Of a DNA stretch of 64,000 nt, positions 57,404 through 64,000 are shown piece by piece. Numbering within the stretch: position 1 is the first letter of the stretch; every line of letters begins with the position of its first letter. The notes beneath the pieces were generated by a model. That model did not search any database. It worked only from the letters and a program-made list of their open reading frames with translations, and was not told the origin of the DNA. The position numbers and the translations under genes were made by a program. Source of the DNA: AC-37 sp036389835 (lineage in GTDB: Bacteria; Actinomycetota; Thermoleophilia; Solirubrobacterales; Thermoleophilaceae). The stretch lies in assembly GCA_036389835.1 (NCBI GenBank), contig DASVWC010000040.1, positions 55,647-119,646 on the forward strand, read 5' to 3'.

Positions 57404-57982
57404 GTGCTGGTCGTGCTCACCGGCGCCGTGCTCCTTCCGGCGGACGCGCCGGGCGCAGACTGCCTGCTCGACGGTGACAGGCTCGTGAAGCGAACGGGGC
57501 TGGTGACCGTGGTCCAGACACGTGAGTTCCAGCACGTCGCGTGCCTGCGCACCGACGGCCGGCGCACCGAGCTCGACGAGCCGGATGACGACGTGACCCT
57601 GGAGCGCGAACACGGGATCCGCATCTCCGGCCACTTCGTCTCCTACATCACGCAGGTCATCTTCCCCGCGGGCGAGGACGACGGCCTCGGGTTCGAGGTG
57701 ACGGACGCCCTCCGGTCGCGAACCTGGACGGCCGCCGGCGCGACGAACTGCGCACCGGCCGCGGACTGGGTGATCAACGGCCGCGGCTCGGTCGCGTGGA
57801 TCGACGACTGCGGCAGCCGCCCCGAGGTCTGGCGCTGCCTCCAGCCCGCGTGCGACGACCCGGACACGAGCGCGGCGGAACGACTCGACCGCGGCCGCAT
57901 CGAGCCGCGCTCGCTGCGACGGCGCGGCGACCGGGTCACCTGGCTGAGGTCGGGCACGCGCCGCTCGGCGTCATTCCGCTAG
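57404..57982 (+). CDS. Secreted protein of unknown function (192 aa, or 197 with a CTG start)
   Basis: A hydrophobic N-terminus (VLVVLTGAVLLPADAPGA) is a signal peptide. The mature part has six Cys (ADCLLDGD, HVACLRTDG, TNCAPAADW, DDCGSRP, WRCLQPACDD), probably disulfides, and a basic C-terminal tail. From the GTG at 57404 the signal lacks its positive n-region; a CTG at 57389 in the same frame would add LKRVA and restore a Lys-Arg start. No recognisable domain. It stands alone between the WecA-like gene and a RibD-like gene. Confidence 0.65.
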   Translation: MLVVLTGAVLLPADAPGADCLLDGDRLVKRTGLVTVVQTREFQHVACLRTDGRRTELDEPDDDVTLEREHGIRISGHFVSYITQVIFPAGEDDGLGFEVTDALRSRTWTAAGATNCAPAADWVINGRGSVAWIDDCGSRPEVWRCLQPACDDPDTSAAERLDRGRIEPRSLRRRGDRVTWLRSGTRRSASFR

Positions 57983-58138
57983 GAGCCGCGGCGCGAGCGG
58001 TCTATCCGCGTGACGGGCGCATCGCACATCGATCCGGCCGCAACGGCCGATTGGAAGACGATGGTGCCCGCGGTCGGCCATCGCTTGGCTTAGGGTGGGC
58101 GGCCCGCGTGCAGGTCGCAACCACTTGGGAGGGTGTTG

Positions 58139-58744
58139 GTGCAGGACACCACGTGCCACATGTCGATTTCGCTCGACGGCTTCGTCGCCGGGCCAGAGCA
58201 GAGTCGCGAGGACCCGCTGGGCAAGCGCGGGAGGGAGCTGCACGCCTGGCACCTCGGCGACGAGCGCGCCAACGAGGCCGACGAGACGGCGGCCGGCTGG
58301 CTTATGCGTCCGCGTGGCGCCTACCTGATGGGTCGCAACATGTTCGGGCCGATCCGCGGTGAGTGGGACGAGGACTGGCGCGGGTGGTGGGGACCCGAGC
58401 CGCCTTACCACGCTCCGGTGTTCGTGCTCACCCATCACGCTCGCGAGCCGATCGAGATGGACGGCGGGACGACCTTCCATTTCGTCACTGGCGGGTTCGA
58501 CGCCGCCTACGCGCAGGCGCGCGAGACCGCCGGCGATGACGGCGTGGACATCGCGGGGGGCGCCTCGACCGTGCGGCAGGCGCTCATCGCCGGGGTCGTC
58601 GACGAGCTCACGCTCGACATCGCCCCGGTTTTGCTCGGGTCCGGCGAGCGGATCTTCGACGGCGTCGAGTCCCTCGGCATGGAGCCGGTGGAGGTGCTGC
58701 ATTCGCCGCTGGCCACGCACATCCGGTATCGCCGGGCGGGCTAG
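58139..58744 (+). CDS. Dihydrofolate-reductase/RibD-C family protein, copy 1 (201 aa)
   Basis: CHMSISLDGFVAGPEQS is the family N-terminus (NADPH-fold strand 1 with S-L-D-G-x-x-A). GAYLMGRNMFGPI, APVFVLTHHAREPI, GVDIAGGASTVRQALIAGVVDELTLDIAPVLLGSGERIFDG follow, the usual order of RibD C-terminal-like reductases. Their substrates are mostly unknown. The GTG at 58139 has GGGAGGG 5-6 nt upstream; a GTG two codons earlier overlaps that site. A TAGGGT -10-like hexamer lies at 58091. A second, different member is at 59368-59916 on the other strand. Confidence 0.88.
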   Translation: MQDTTCHMSISLDGFVAGPEQSREDPLGKRGRELHAWHLGDERANEADETAAGWLMRPRGAYLMGRNMFGPIRGEWDEDWRGWWGPEPPYHAPVFVLTHHAREPIEMDGGTTFHFVTGGFDAAYAQARETAGDDGVDIAGGASTVRQALIAGVVDELTLDIAPVLLGSGERIFDGVESLGMEPVEVLHSPLATHIRYRRAG

Positions 58745-58848
58745 CCGGCGATCCCGCACCCGGCCCCGCGGCCGCCCAGAGCGAGCCCAGCCGCGGCCGG
58801 GCCGTGTTCTCCCGCGTAGATCACCGCCGCCTTCACGGGGGCGCGACT

Positions 58849-59217
58849 CTATTGGAGGTCTGGCTGGCCCGAGAAGCGACAGCGGTCAGGCTTCCCTCGG
58901 GGCGAGCCCAGGAGGTCGCCCTGCATGAGTTCCTGGTGGGCGTCGAGGAACGCGCGGGCGGAGGGACCGAGACCATCCCGTGCGACGGCTTCCGCTACAG
59001 CTCGCGCCCACCGGCGCGTGAGCGCCTCATCGAACTTCTCGGGACAGCCGTGGGCTTCGCAGGCAAGGCGCGTGCCGGATACGAGCAGGTCCTCGGCGCG
59101 GTCCTGTCCGTGACGCCGATGGAGGACCCAGGCGATCCGGAGGTGCTGCTCATGACCGATGCCTCCGGGGAGGACCTTCCCTGCCTGCCAGGCGTTGGTC
59201 AACTCGTCGTCGGTCAT
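58849..59217 (-). CDS. Conserved hypothetical protein, His/Arg/Trp-containing helical family (122 aa)
   Basis: From the ATG at 59217 the protein reads MTDDELTNAWQAGKVLPGGIGHEQHLRIAWVLHRRHG, then GCPEKFDEALTRRWARAVAEAV. The H-x-x-H-L-R-x-A-W pattern followed by a P-E-K-x-x-E-T/A motif is one I associate with a widespread uncharacterised family of small helical proteins. No catalytic function is known to me. A GTG at 59268 would add 17 Arg-rich residues and is unlikely. It lies between two convergent DHFR-like genes and has no operon partner. Confidence 0.6.
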   Translation of the reverse strand: MTDDELTNAWQAGKVLPGGIGHEQHLRIAWVLHRRHGQDRAEDLLVSGTRLACEAHGCPEKFDEALTRRWARAVAEAVARDGLGPSARAFLDAHQELMQGDLLGSPRGKPDRCRFSGQPDLQ

Positions 59218-59367
59218 GCGACGTCGTTCGCGCCCCCTACCGCGGGCCGCATCTCGCGCGAAGCGCAAGCCGGGTCAGGACCCGGCCACCGCGACACGGG
59301 CGTGACCGCCCATGCAGAATCGGGAGTCCCGGCACAATCACCGAACGCTGACTTCGGACCGCCGAGG

Positions 59368-59916
59368 TCAGGGCACGCTGGCGGCGGGAGGCACGCGGAA
59401 GCGGAGCATGGTGACGGCGCCCGACTGGGCGTTGCTGAATGGTTCGAGGTCAACCCTGCGGAGGGTCGGAGTCGAAAAGCGGACCCCGTCGCCCAAGAGC
59501 ACCGGGAGCACATAGACCAGAATCTCGTCGACGAGCCCTCGCTGCAGGCACTGGCTGGCCAGGTCGGCGCCGAGGATCTCCAGGTTCTTACCGCCCGCGG
59601 CGCTTAGCGCCGTGACGACGGCTTCTGCGATGTCACAGGTGAGGAATGTGACGTTCGGGTCCGGCTTGTCGGGAGGATCGTGGGTGAGGACGAACTGGGC
59701 TCCGCCCTCGTAGTCGCGCTCCTCGTCGGGCATCTGCCTGGCCACCTCGTAGGTACCCCGGCCGATGAGCATCGCACCAGTGGCGGCCATCACCTCAGGG
59801 AATGCGTCCGGTGTCAGGAAATCGAAGATCCAGTCCATCGCGTGGCCGGGACCGGCGATGAAGCCGTCAAGCGACATCGCCCTGTTCACGACCACCTTGC
59901 CGGTGTGGGTGCTCAT
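59368..59916 (-). CDS. Dihydrofolate-reductase/RibD-C family protein, copy 2 (182 aa)
   Basis: VVVNRAMSLDGFIAGPGHAMDWIFDF opens the fold; GAMLIGRGTYEVARQMPD, AQFVLTHDPPDKPDP, LEILGADLASQCLQRGLVDEILVYVLPVLLGDGVRFS complete it. The family resemblance to the gene at 58139 is clear, but the sequences are well diverged, so these are not a recent duplication. The ATG has AAGGAG 8 nt upstream and a TATGGT -10-like hexamer 39 nt upstream, so this gene, unlike many here, has a leader with a Shine-Dalgarno site. Confidence 0.9.
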   Translation of the reverse strand: MSTHTGKVVVNRAMSLDGFIAGPGHAMDWIFDFLTPDAFPEVMAATGAMLIGRGTYEVARQMPDEERDYEGGAQFVLTHDPPDKPDPNVTFLTCDIAEAVVTALSAAGGKNLEILGADLASQCLQRGLVDEILVYVLPVLLGDGVRFSTPTLRRVDLEPFSNAQSGAVTMLRFRVPPAASVP

Positions 59917-59955
59917 ATCAGGCGCTCCTTTCCAAATCTCGGGGCCCTGGGCTGA

Positions 59956-59961
59956 ACCATA
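59956..59961 (-). promoter_or_regulatory. -10 element TATGGT for the DHFR-like gene
   Basis: Minus-strand TATGGT lies 39 nt before the ATG at 59916, with a Shine-Dalgarno AAGGAG in between. Confidence 0.4.
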
Positions 59962-60081
59962 AGTCCGGCGCGCTGGGCTGGGTCAGGGCGAGACTGAGTG
60001 CGGCGAGGGGCGATGCCGGTGGGTCGCGCCTAACGAACAGCTCAGACTGGCCGGCTCCGGCGGCGCTAGTGCAACTCGCGT

Positions 60082-60119
60082 GGAGCGGCAGTAACGCGCT
60101 TCGCGGGTTCCGCCGCTCC
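60082..60119. repeat. Inverted repeat before the pPIWI-nuclease-like gene
   Basis: GGAGCGGC (60082-60089) and GCCGCTCC (60112-60119) are perfect 8-bp arms around a loop that has its own CGCG-ctt-CGCG pair. A TATGCT -10-like hexamer follows at 60126 and the ATG is at 60146. It may be an operator or an upstream terminator. Confidence 0.55.
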
Positions 60120-60145
60120 GCTTCATATGCTGGCCAGTTGCTGCC

Positions 60146-61021
60146 ATGCCGCGACGAGTCACCCCATCTCAGCTTCAGAGCATGATCCGCAAGGCCGAGC
60201 GCGATCGGCGTCACGCGATCAACCGCTACAACCAGGAGGCGCGCCGCTACAACGCCGCCGTTCGCCAGCAGAAGCGAGAGATTGCCGCTTACAACCGCAA
60301 GGCGAAGGCGCACAACGCGCGGGTGCGGCAGGATCGCCAGCGGCTGATCAACGAGCTGAAACGCCTGGAGCGGCAGGCCTCGACTACTCAGTCCGTGCCA
60401 GTCCAGGCCTCAGTCCGCGTGCTGAATGAGGCCTATCAGCGCGTTGATCTGGCGTCTGAGTCGTGGAGTGGGTCCGGCGTCGCTCTGGCCGACTTGGCCG
60501 AGACCGAGACCGCTAACAGCGCCGCCGCCGCGAACGCGCTATTCGGCGACGAAGCCGACCTGCCGCGCGAGGAGACGGTCATCACCGACGAGTTGCGCGT
60601 CATCTCTGCGGAGCTCGACAAGCGGTGGCAGGGGGCCCTGTTCTCACTGGACTCGCGTAATCCAGACGCCGCCCGTCACTTCTGCACAAGCTCGCGGGAA
60701 ATCCTCACCCGGGTAATCGATCTGGAGGCGCCAGACGACGCCGTGCTTGCAGCTCTACCCGACTGCGAGACGCTGGACGACGGCAGGCCGATCCGACGGG
60801 CGAAGATCGGATACCTCCTCAGCAAAAGCGGAGCTGACCACGAGAGCCTGCGCGACTTCGTGGAGACGGACGTGCACGATGTGATGAAGCTGTTCCGCGT
60901 GTTCAACGACGCCACGCACGGCGATGCCGGCGTACTTGACCTGAACGCTCTTCGCGCCCTGAAGCAGCGGGTGGAGGGTGCGATCAAGTTCCTGTCCGCG
61001 ATCGTGCGCCCCGCCACCTAG
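60146..61021 (+). CDS. pPIWI-associated-nuclease-like protein with N-terminal coiled coil (291 aa)
   Basis: The first 80 residues are a basic, Asn/Arg/Tyr-rich coiled coil (NRYNQEARRYNAAVRQQKRE, NRKAKAHNARVRQDRQRL), the kind of N-terminus I associate with proteins named pPIWI-associating nuclease. The C-terminal half (about 145-285) is helical: LDSRNPDAARHFCTSSREILTRVI, RRAKIGYLL, then RVFNDATHGDAG, where Arg251-x6-His258 fits the HEPN ribonuclease motif R-x4-6-H. The assignment rests on pattern memory and could be wrong at family level. No PIWI-like partner gene is in the window, so it is an orphan, possibly a stand-alone defence gene. Local GC is lower than in its neighbours. Confidence 0.6.
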   Translation: MPRRVTPSQLQSMIRKAERDRRHAINRYNQEARRYNAAVRQQKREIAAYNRKAKAHNARVRQDRQRLINELKRLERQASTTQSVPVQASVRVLNEAYQRVDLASESWSGSGVALADLAETETANSAAAANALFGDEADLPREETVITDELRVISAELDKRWQGALFSLDSRNPDAARHFCTSSREILTRVIDLEAPDDAVLAALPDCETLDDGRPIRRAKIGYLLSKSGADHESLRDFVETDVHDVMKLFRVFNDATHGDAGVLDLNALRALKQRVEGAIKFLSAIVRPAT

Positions 61022-61264
61022 GCGAATACCACTCGCACTCGGGCGCCGGCACGCATTCGTCGGTGGGCCCTGATTCAGCAGCCGGAAACTGCCCCAGCCA
61101 CTGCTTCTCGGCCCTGTCGCTTTCGCGTGATCGACAGCCGAGCGGAGCTTGCTCATCGCGCGAGGCGGCAGCGGAGCCGTCGCATTCGCCGCCGGCTCGG
61201 CGCCTGTGCAGGCAGGACGCTCCTCGCGGCCGCGGCGGATCTGTGCGCCGCAGCCTGGTTCGCC
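61022..61264. other. Intergenic spacer
   Basis: No gene, RNA or clear repeat is seen in these 243 bp between the convergent nuclease-like and fetB genes. Confidence 0.5.
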
Positions 61265-62038
61265 CTAGTCCCCCGGCGGCAGCTCCTTGAGCTGGTGCGC
61301 GGCCGTGAAGAAGCCGCGGTAGCCGAGCGAGGTGGCGAGCACCGCCGAGATCGCGACGCTCCCCATCAGCGTCCAGAGCAGGATGAGCTGGAGGCGGACC
61401 GCGTCGATCGGGTCGGCCCCCGCCAGCAGCATGCCCACCATCGTGCCTGGGAAGAAGACGACGCCGGTCGTCTTGGTCGAGTCGATCAGCGCGATCATCC
61501 CCGAGCGCAGCGCCCGCGTGACCGGACCGCGCGCGGCCTCGGTGGCGGTCGCGCCGAGCGCCAGCGTCGCCTCGATCTGGAGCCGCGAGGCGCGCACGTC
61601 GTCGGCGAGCCGGTTGAGCGAGACCGCGGCCGCCGTCATCGCGTTGCCGATCACCATGCCGCCGACCGGCACGAGGTAGCGCGGCTTGGTGTCGAAGACG
61701 CCGAGCGCGAGCACGAGGCCGAGCGTGACGACGGCCGCCGCGCCGAGCGCAAGCACGATGGCCGGGAGCACCGCGGGCACGCCGCGCGCGCGCCGCTGGG
61801 CGGTCCACGAGCCGAACCCCACCATGACCGTCAGCAGCGCGACCACCAGCAGCAGGCTGTCGGAGTCGAAGATCGCCTGGATCACGTAGCCGACCGCCGT
61901 GAGCTGGAGGAACGAGCGCACGACCGCGATGCCGAGATCCCTCTCGAGCGCCGCCCGGCGCCAGTAGGAGACGCCGGCCGCCAGCCCGACCAGCACGAGC
62001 GACGCCGCCACCTCGAAGAGCGAGATGTCGATGCTCAT
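61265..62038 (-). CDS. fetB: FetB-like ABC transporter permease (257 aa)
   Basis: Seven membrane helices; the N-terminus ISLFEVAASLVLVGLAAGVSYWRRAALERDLGIAVVRSFLQLTAVGYVIQ, then VGGMVIGNAMTAAAVSLNRLADDVRA and MIALIDSTKTTGVVFFPGTMVGMLLAGADPIDAVRLQLILLWTLMG are the hallmark blocks of the YbbM/UPF0014 family. E. coli FetAB exports iron and raises peroxide resistance. The ATG overlaps the fetA stop (ATGA), so the permease and ATPase are made together. Confidence 0.9.
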   Translation of the reverse strand: MSIDISLFEVAASLVLVGLAAGVSYWRRAALERDLGIAVVRSFLQLTAVGYVIQAIFDSDSLLLVVALLTVMVGFGSWTAQRRARGVPAVLPAIVLALGAAAVVTLGLVLALGVFDTKPRYLVPVGGMVIGNAMTAAAVSLNRLADDVRASRLQIEATLALGATATEAARGPVTRALRSGMIALIDSTKTTGVVFFPGTMVGMLLAGADPIDAVRLQLILLWTLMGSVAISAVLATSLGYRGFFTAAHQLKELPPGD

Positions 62039-62673
62039 CCCGCGATCCTCCCGTCGCGCAGCCGCACGATCCGGTCGGCCATCCGCTCGGCCTGGCCCTG
62101 CTCGTGGGTGACGAGCACCATCGAAAGCCCCGCGCGATCGGCCAGCTCGGCGAGCGTGCGCTCCACGCCGCGCTTGGTGTAGTCGTCGAGCGCCGAGGTC
62201 GGCTCGTCGAGGAGCAGCACGTCGGGCTCGAGCGCGAGCGCCCGCGCGAGCATCACGCGCTGCTGCTCGCCGACCGAGAGCTGGTCGGCCTCGCGGTCGG
62301 CGTAGAGCTTCGTGAGGCCGGAGAGCTCGAGCGGGCGCTCCACCCCCACGGCCCGCCCGCACAGCGCCGGGCCGTAGCGGATGTTGTCGGCCACCGTGCC
62401 CGGCAGCGGCGCCGGGAGCTGCGGCACCATGCACGCGCGCCTGCGCAGTTCGCGCACGTCGAGCGCCGCGACGTCCTCGCCCTGGAAGCGCACGGTCCCG
62501 CGGTCGGGGTCCGCCAGCCGGTTGAGCAGCCGCAGGAGCGACGACTTGCCGGAGCCCGACGGCCCCAGCAACGCCGTGACCCCAGGGCGGATGTCGCAGC
62601 TGACCTCGCGCAGGACGGCCTCACCGCCGCGCGAGGCGGTGATGCTGTCGAGCTCGAAGAGAGCCGGGCTCAG
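62035..62673 (-). CDS. fetA: FetA-like ABC transporter ATPase (212 aa; CTG start)
   Basis: Walker A GPSGSGKS (about residues 37-44), Q-loop VPQLPAPLPGTVADNI, signature LSVGEQQR, Walker B VLLLDEPTSALDD and the switch His in VLVTHEQGQAERMADRI are all present. The first conventional start is a TTG at 62571, only two codons before the P-loop, which would delete the essential first strands. The frame is open back to the glyA stop, and the sequence LFELDSITASRGGEAVLREVSCDIRPGV, a normal ABC N-terminus, needs the CTG at 62673. GGAG lies just upstream. Partner of fetB. Confidence 0.88.
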   Translation of the reverse strand: MSPALFELDSITASRGGEAVLREVSCDIRPGVTALLGPSGSGKSSLLRLLNRLADPDRGTVRFQGEDVAALDVRELRRRACMVPQLPAPLPGTVADNIRYGPALCGRAVGVERPLELSGLTKLYADREADQLSVGEQQRVMLARALALEPDVLLLDEPTSALDDYTKRGVERTLAELADRAGLSMVLVTHEQGQAERMADRIVRLRDGRIAG

Positions 62674-62688
62674 GGCTCCGCGCCCGGC

Positions 62689-63969
62689 CTAGACGGTCTG
62701 GAGCAGCTGCGGGTAGAGCGGGTGGCGCTCCGCCAGCGCCCGCGCGCGGTCGGCGAGGTCGGCCCTCAGCTCGGCGCTCCAGCCGGAGCCGAGCGCCTCG
62801 CCGATGATCCGGCCGACCTCGGTGAACTCGTCGTCGCCGAACCCGCGGGTGGCCAGCGCCGGCGTGCCCACGCGCAGCCCCGAGGAGACCGACGGCGGGC
62901 GCGGGTCGAACGGGACCGCGTTGCGGTTGACGGTGATGCCGACCTCGTGGAGGCGGTCCTCGGCCTGCTGGCCGTCGAGCTGCGAGTCGCGCAGGTCGGC
63001 GAGCACCAGGTGGACGTCGGTCCCGCCGGTGAGCACGTTCACGCCGGCGGCGACCAGCTCCTCGGCCACGCGCTGGGCGCCGGAGATCGTGCGCCGCTGG
63101 CGCTCGCGGAACGGCTCGCTCGCGGCGATCTTGAGCGCGACGGCCTTGCCCGCCACCGCGTGCATGAGCGGCCCGCCCTGCTGACCCGGGAACACGGCCG
63201 AGTTGATCTTCTTCGCGTGCTCCGCGCGGCACAGGATCATCCCGCTGCGCGGGCCCGCGAGCGTCTTGTGCACGGTGGTGGTGACCACGTCGGCGTGCGG
63301 CACGGGGTTCGGGTGCAGGCCCGCGGCGACCAGCCCGGCGAAGTGGGCCATGTCGACCATCAGGTAGGCGCCGACCTCGTCGGCGATCGCGCGGAAGGCG
63401 GCGAAGTCGAGCTGGCGCGGGTAGGCCGACCAGCCCGCCACGATCAGCTTCGGCTCGTGCTCGCGCGCGGCGGCGGCCACGTCGTCCATGTCGAGCAGCG
63501 AGTCGCGCTCGCGCACGCCGTAGGCGGCGAAGTCGTAGAGCTTGCCCGAGACGTTGATCTTCATCCCGTGGCTGAGGTGGCCGCCGTGGTCGAGCTTCAT
63601 GCCGAGGATGCGGTCGCCCGGCTGGAGCAGCGCGTGGTAGACGGCGTTGTTCGCCTGCGCGCCCGCGTGCGGCTGGACGTTGGCGTGCTCAGCCCCGAAC
63701 AGCGCCTTGGCGCGCTCGATCGCGAGGTTCTCGGCCACGTCGACGTGCTCGCAGCCGCCGTAGTAGCGGCGGCCCGGGTAGCCCTCGGCGTACTTGTTCG
63801 TGAGCACCGAGCCCTGGCAGTCGAGCACGGCCTGCGGCACGAAGTTCTCGGACGCGATCATCTCGAGCGTCGCGTCCTGGCGGCGGAGCTCGTCCTCGAT
63901 GACCTGGGCGATCTCGGGATCGATCTCCGCGACCGGCCTGGTCTGGAAGTCGGGCGGCAGATCCGTCAT
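62689..63969 (-). CDS. glyA: Serine hydroxymethyltransferase (426 aa)
   Basis: A PLP enzyme converting serine and tetrahydrofolate to glycine and methylene-tetrahydrofolate in the cytoplasm. IASENFVPQAVLDCQGSVLTNKYAEGYPGRRYYGG is the family N-terminal block, VTTTVHKTLAGPRSG carries the PLP-lysine at about 235, and PFDPRPPSVSSGLRVGTPALATRG is the folate-side C-terminal block. Length is normal. The ATG follows a TACGGT -10 hexamer by 6 nt, another leaderless-type start. fetA begins 15 bp after its stop. Confidence 0.97.
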   Translation of the reverse strand: MTDLPPDFQTRPVAEIDPEIAQVIEDELRRQDATLEMIASENFVPQAVLDCQGSVLTNKYAEGYPGRRYYGGCEHVDVAENLAIERAKALFGAEHANVQPHAGAQANNAVYHALLQPGDRILGMKLDHGGHLSHGMKINVSGKLYDFAAYGVRERDSLLDMDDVAAAAREHEPKLIVAGWSAYPRQLDFAAFRAIADEVGAYLMVDMAHFAGLVAAGLHPNPVPHADVVTTTVHKTLAGPRSGMILCRAEHAKKINSAVFPGQQGGPLMHAVAGKAVALKIAASEPFRERQRRTISGAQRVAEELVAAGVNVLTGGTDVHLVLADLRDSQLDGQQAEDRLHEVGITVNRNAVPFDPRPPSVSSGLRVGTPALATRGFGDDEFTEVGRIIGEALGSGWSAELRADLADRARALAERHPLYPQLLQTV

Positions 63970-63975
63970 GCGCCC

Positions 63976-63981
63976 ACCGTA
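63976..63981 (-). promoter_or_regulatory. -10 element TACGGT for glyA
   Basis: Minus-strand TACGGT ends 6 nt before the ATG at 63969. Confidence 0.5.
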
Positions 63982-64000
63982 CCAACGGTTCCGGAGGCCG

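Overview
The window looks like a chromosomal segment of a very GC-rich (about 73-75 percent by eye) actinobacterium. The F-type ATP synthase operon order, an actinobacterial-type SOS box, an Rv2578c-family radical SAM gene, and many genes that start a few bases after a TANNCT-type -10 hexamer (leaderless transcription) all fit Actinomycetota. A Thermoleophilia/Solirubrobacterales member is my best guess, but this is inference without any database search.

Layout. 1-28.3 kb is a surface-polysaccharide or glycolipid locus. It holds zinc-ribbon methyltransferases, a GT2 enzyme, GT4 enzymes, a GT4-GT2 fusion, many GT-C/GT39-like integral membrane glycosyltransferases (at least four close paralogues of one type and three of another), two acyltransferase-3 proteins, an O-antigen-ligase-like protein, a membrane spermidine-synthase-like protein, an LPXTG-like small surface protein and a secreted clan-A glycoside hydrolase. 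28.4-34.2 kb is a lipid/acyl-CoA operon: TetR regulator with a clear operator, two tandem AidB-type acyl-CoA dehydrogenases, a fatty-acid desaturase and an enoyl-CoA hydratase. 34.2-37.9 kb holds an RTX/Calx-beta secreted protein and two low-complexity proteins. 37.9-45.5 kb is the complete ATP synthase operon, transcribed leftwards (atpI-like, atpB, E, F, H, A, G, D, C). 45.7-47.7 kb has a DMT exporter, a YjbQ-family protein and a hendecad-repeat coiled-coil membrane protein.

47.9-51.4 kb is an accessory patch of visibly lower GC: a 38-residue membrane peptide, a short SSB-like protein, an XRE regulator behind paired direct repeats, an ImmA-type peptidase overlapping a two-TM protein gene, an IS1595-type transposase behind two palindromic operators with a small HTH partner gene, and a non-coding stretch with tandem palindromes and a tRNA-like fold. 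51.4 kb starts an SOS-box-controlled radical SAM gene. 52.5-57.4 kb returns to polysaccharide initiation: a DUF354 protein, a polyprenyl-phosphate sugar transferase, an asparagine synthase and a WecA/MraY-type transferase. 57.4-61.0 kb has small stress- or defence-like genes, including two DHFR/RibD-like reductases and an orphan pPIWI-associated-nuclease-like protein. 61.3-64 kb holds fetB, fetA and glyA.

Themes that cross the window: (i) repeated use of a -10 hexamer 6-11 nt before the start codon; (ii) an identical 15-bp box in front of two glycosyltransferase genes at 4.4 and 5.4 kb and a 12/15 match in front of the sugar transferase at 53.5 kb, suggesting one regulon for the two separated polysaccharide loci; (iii) at least three genes whose conserved N-terminus is only recovered if a CTG start codon is used, two of them exactly at a CTGA stop-start overlap.
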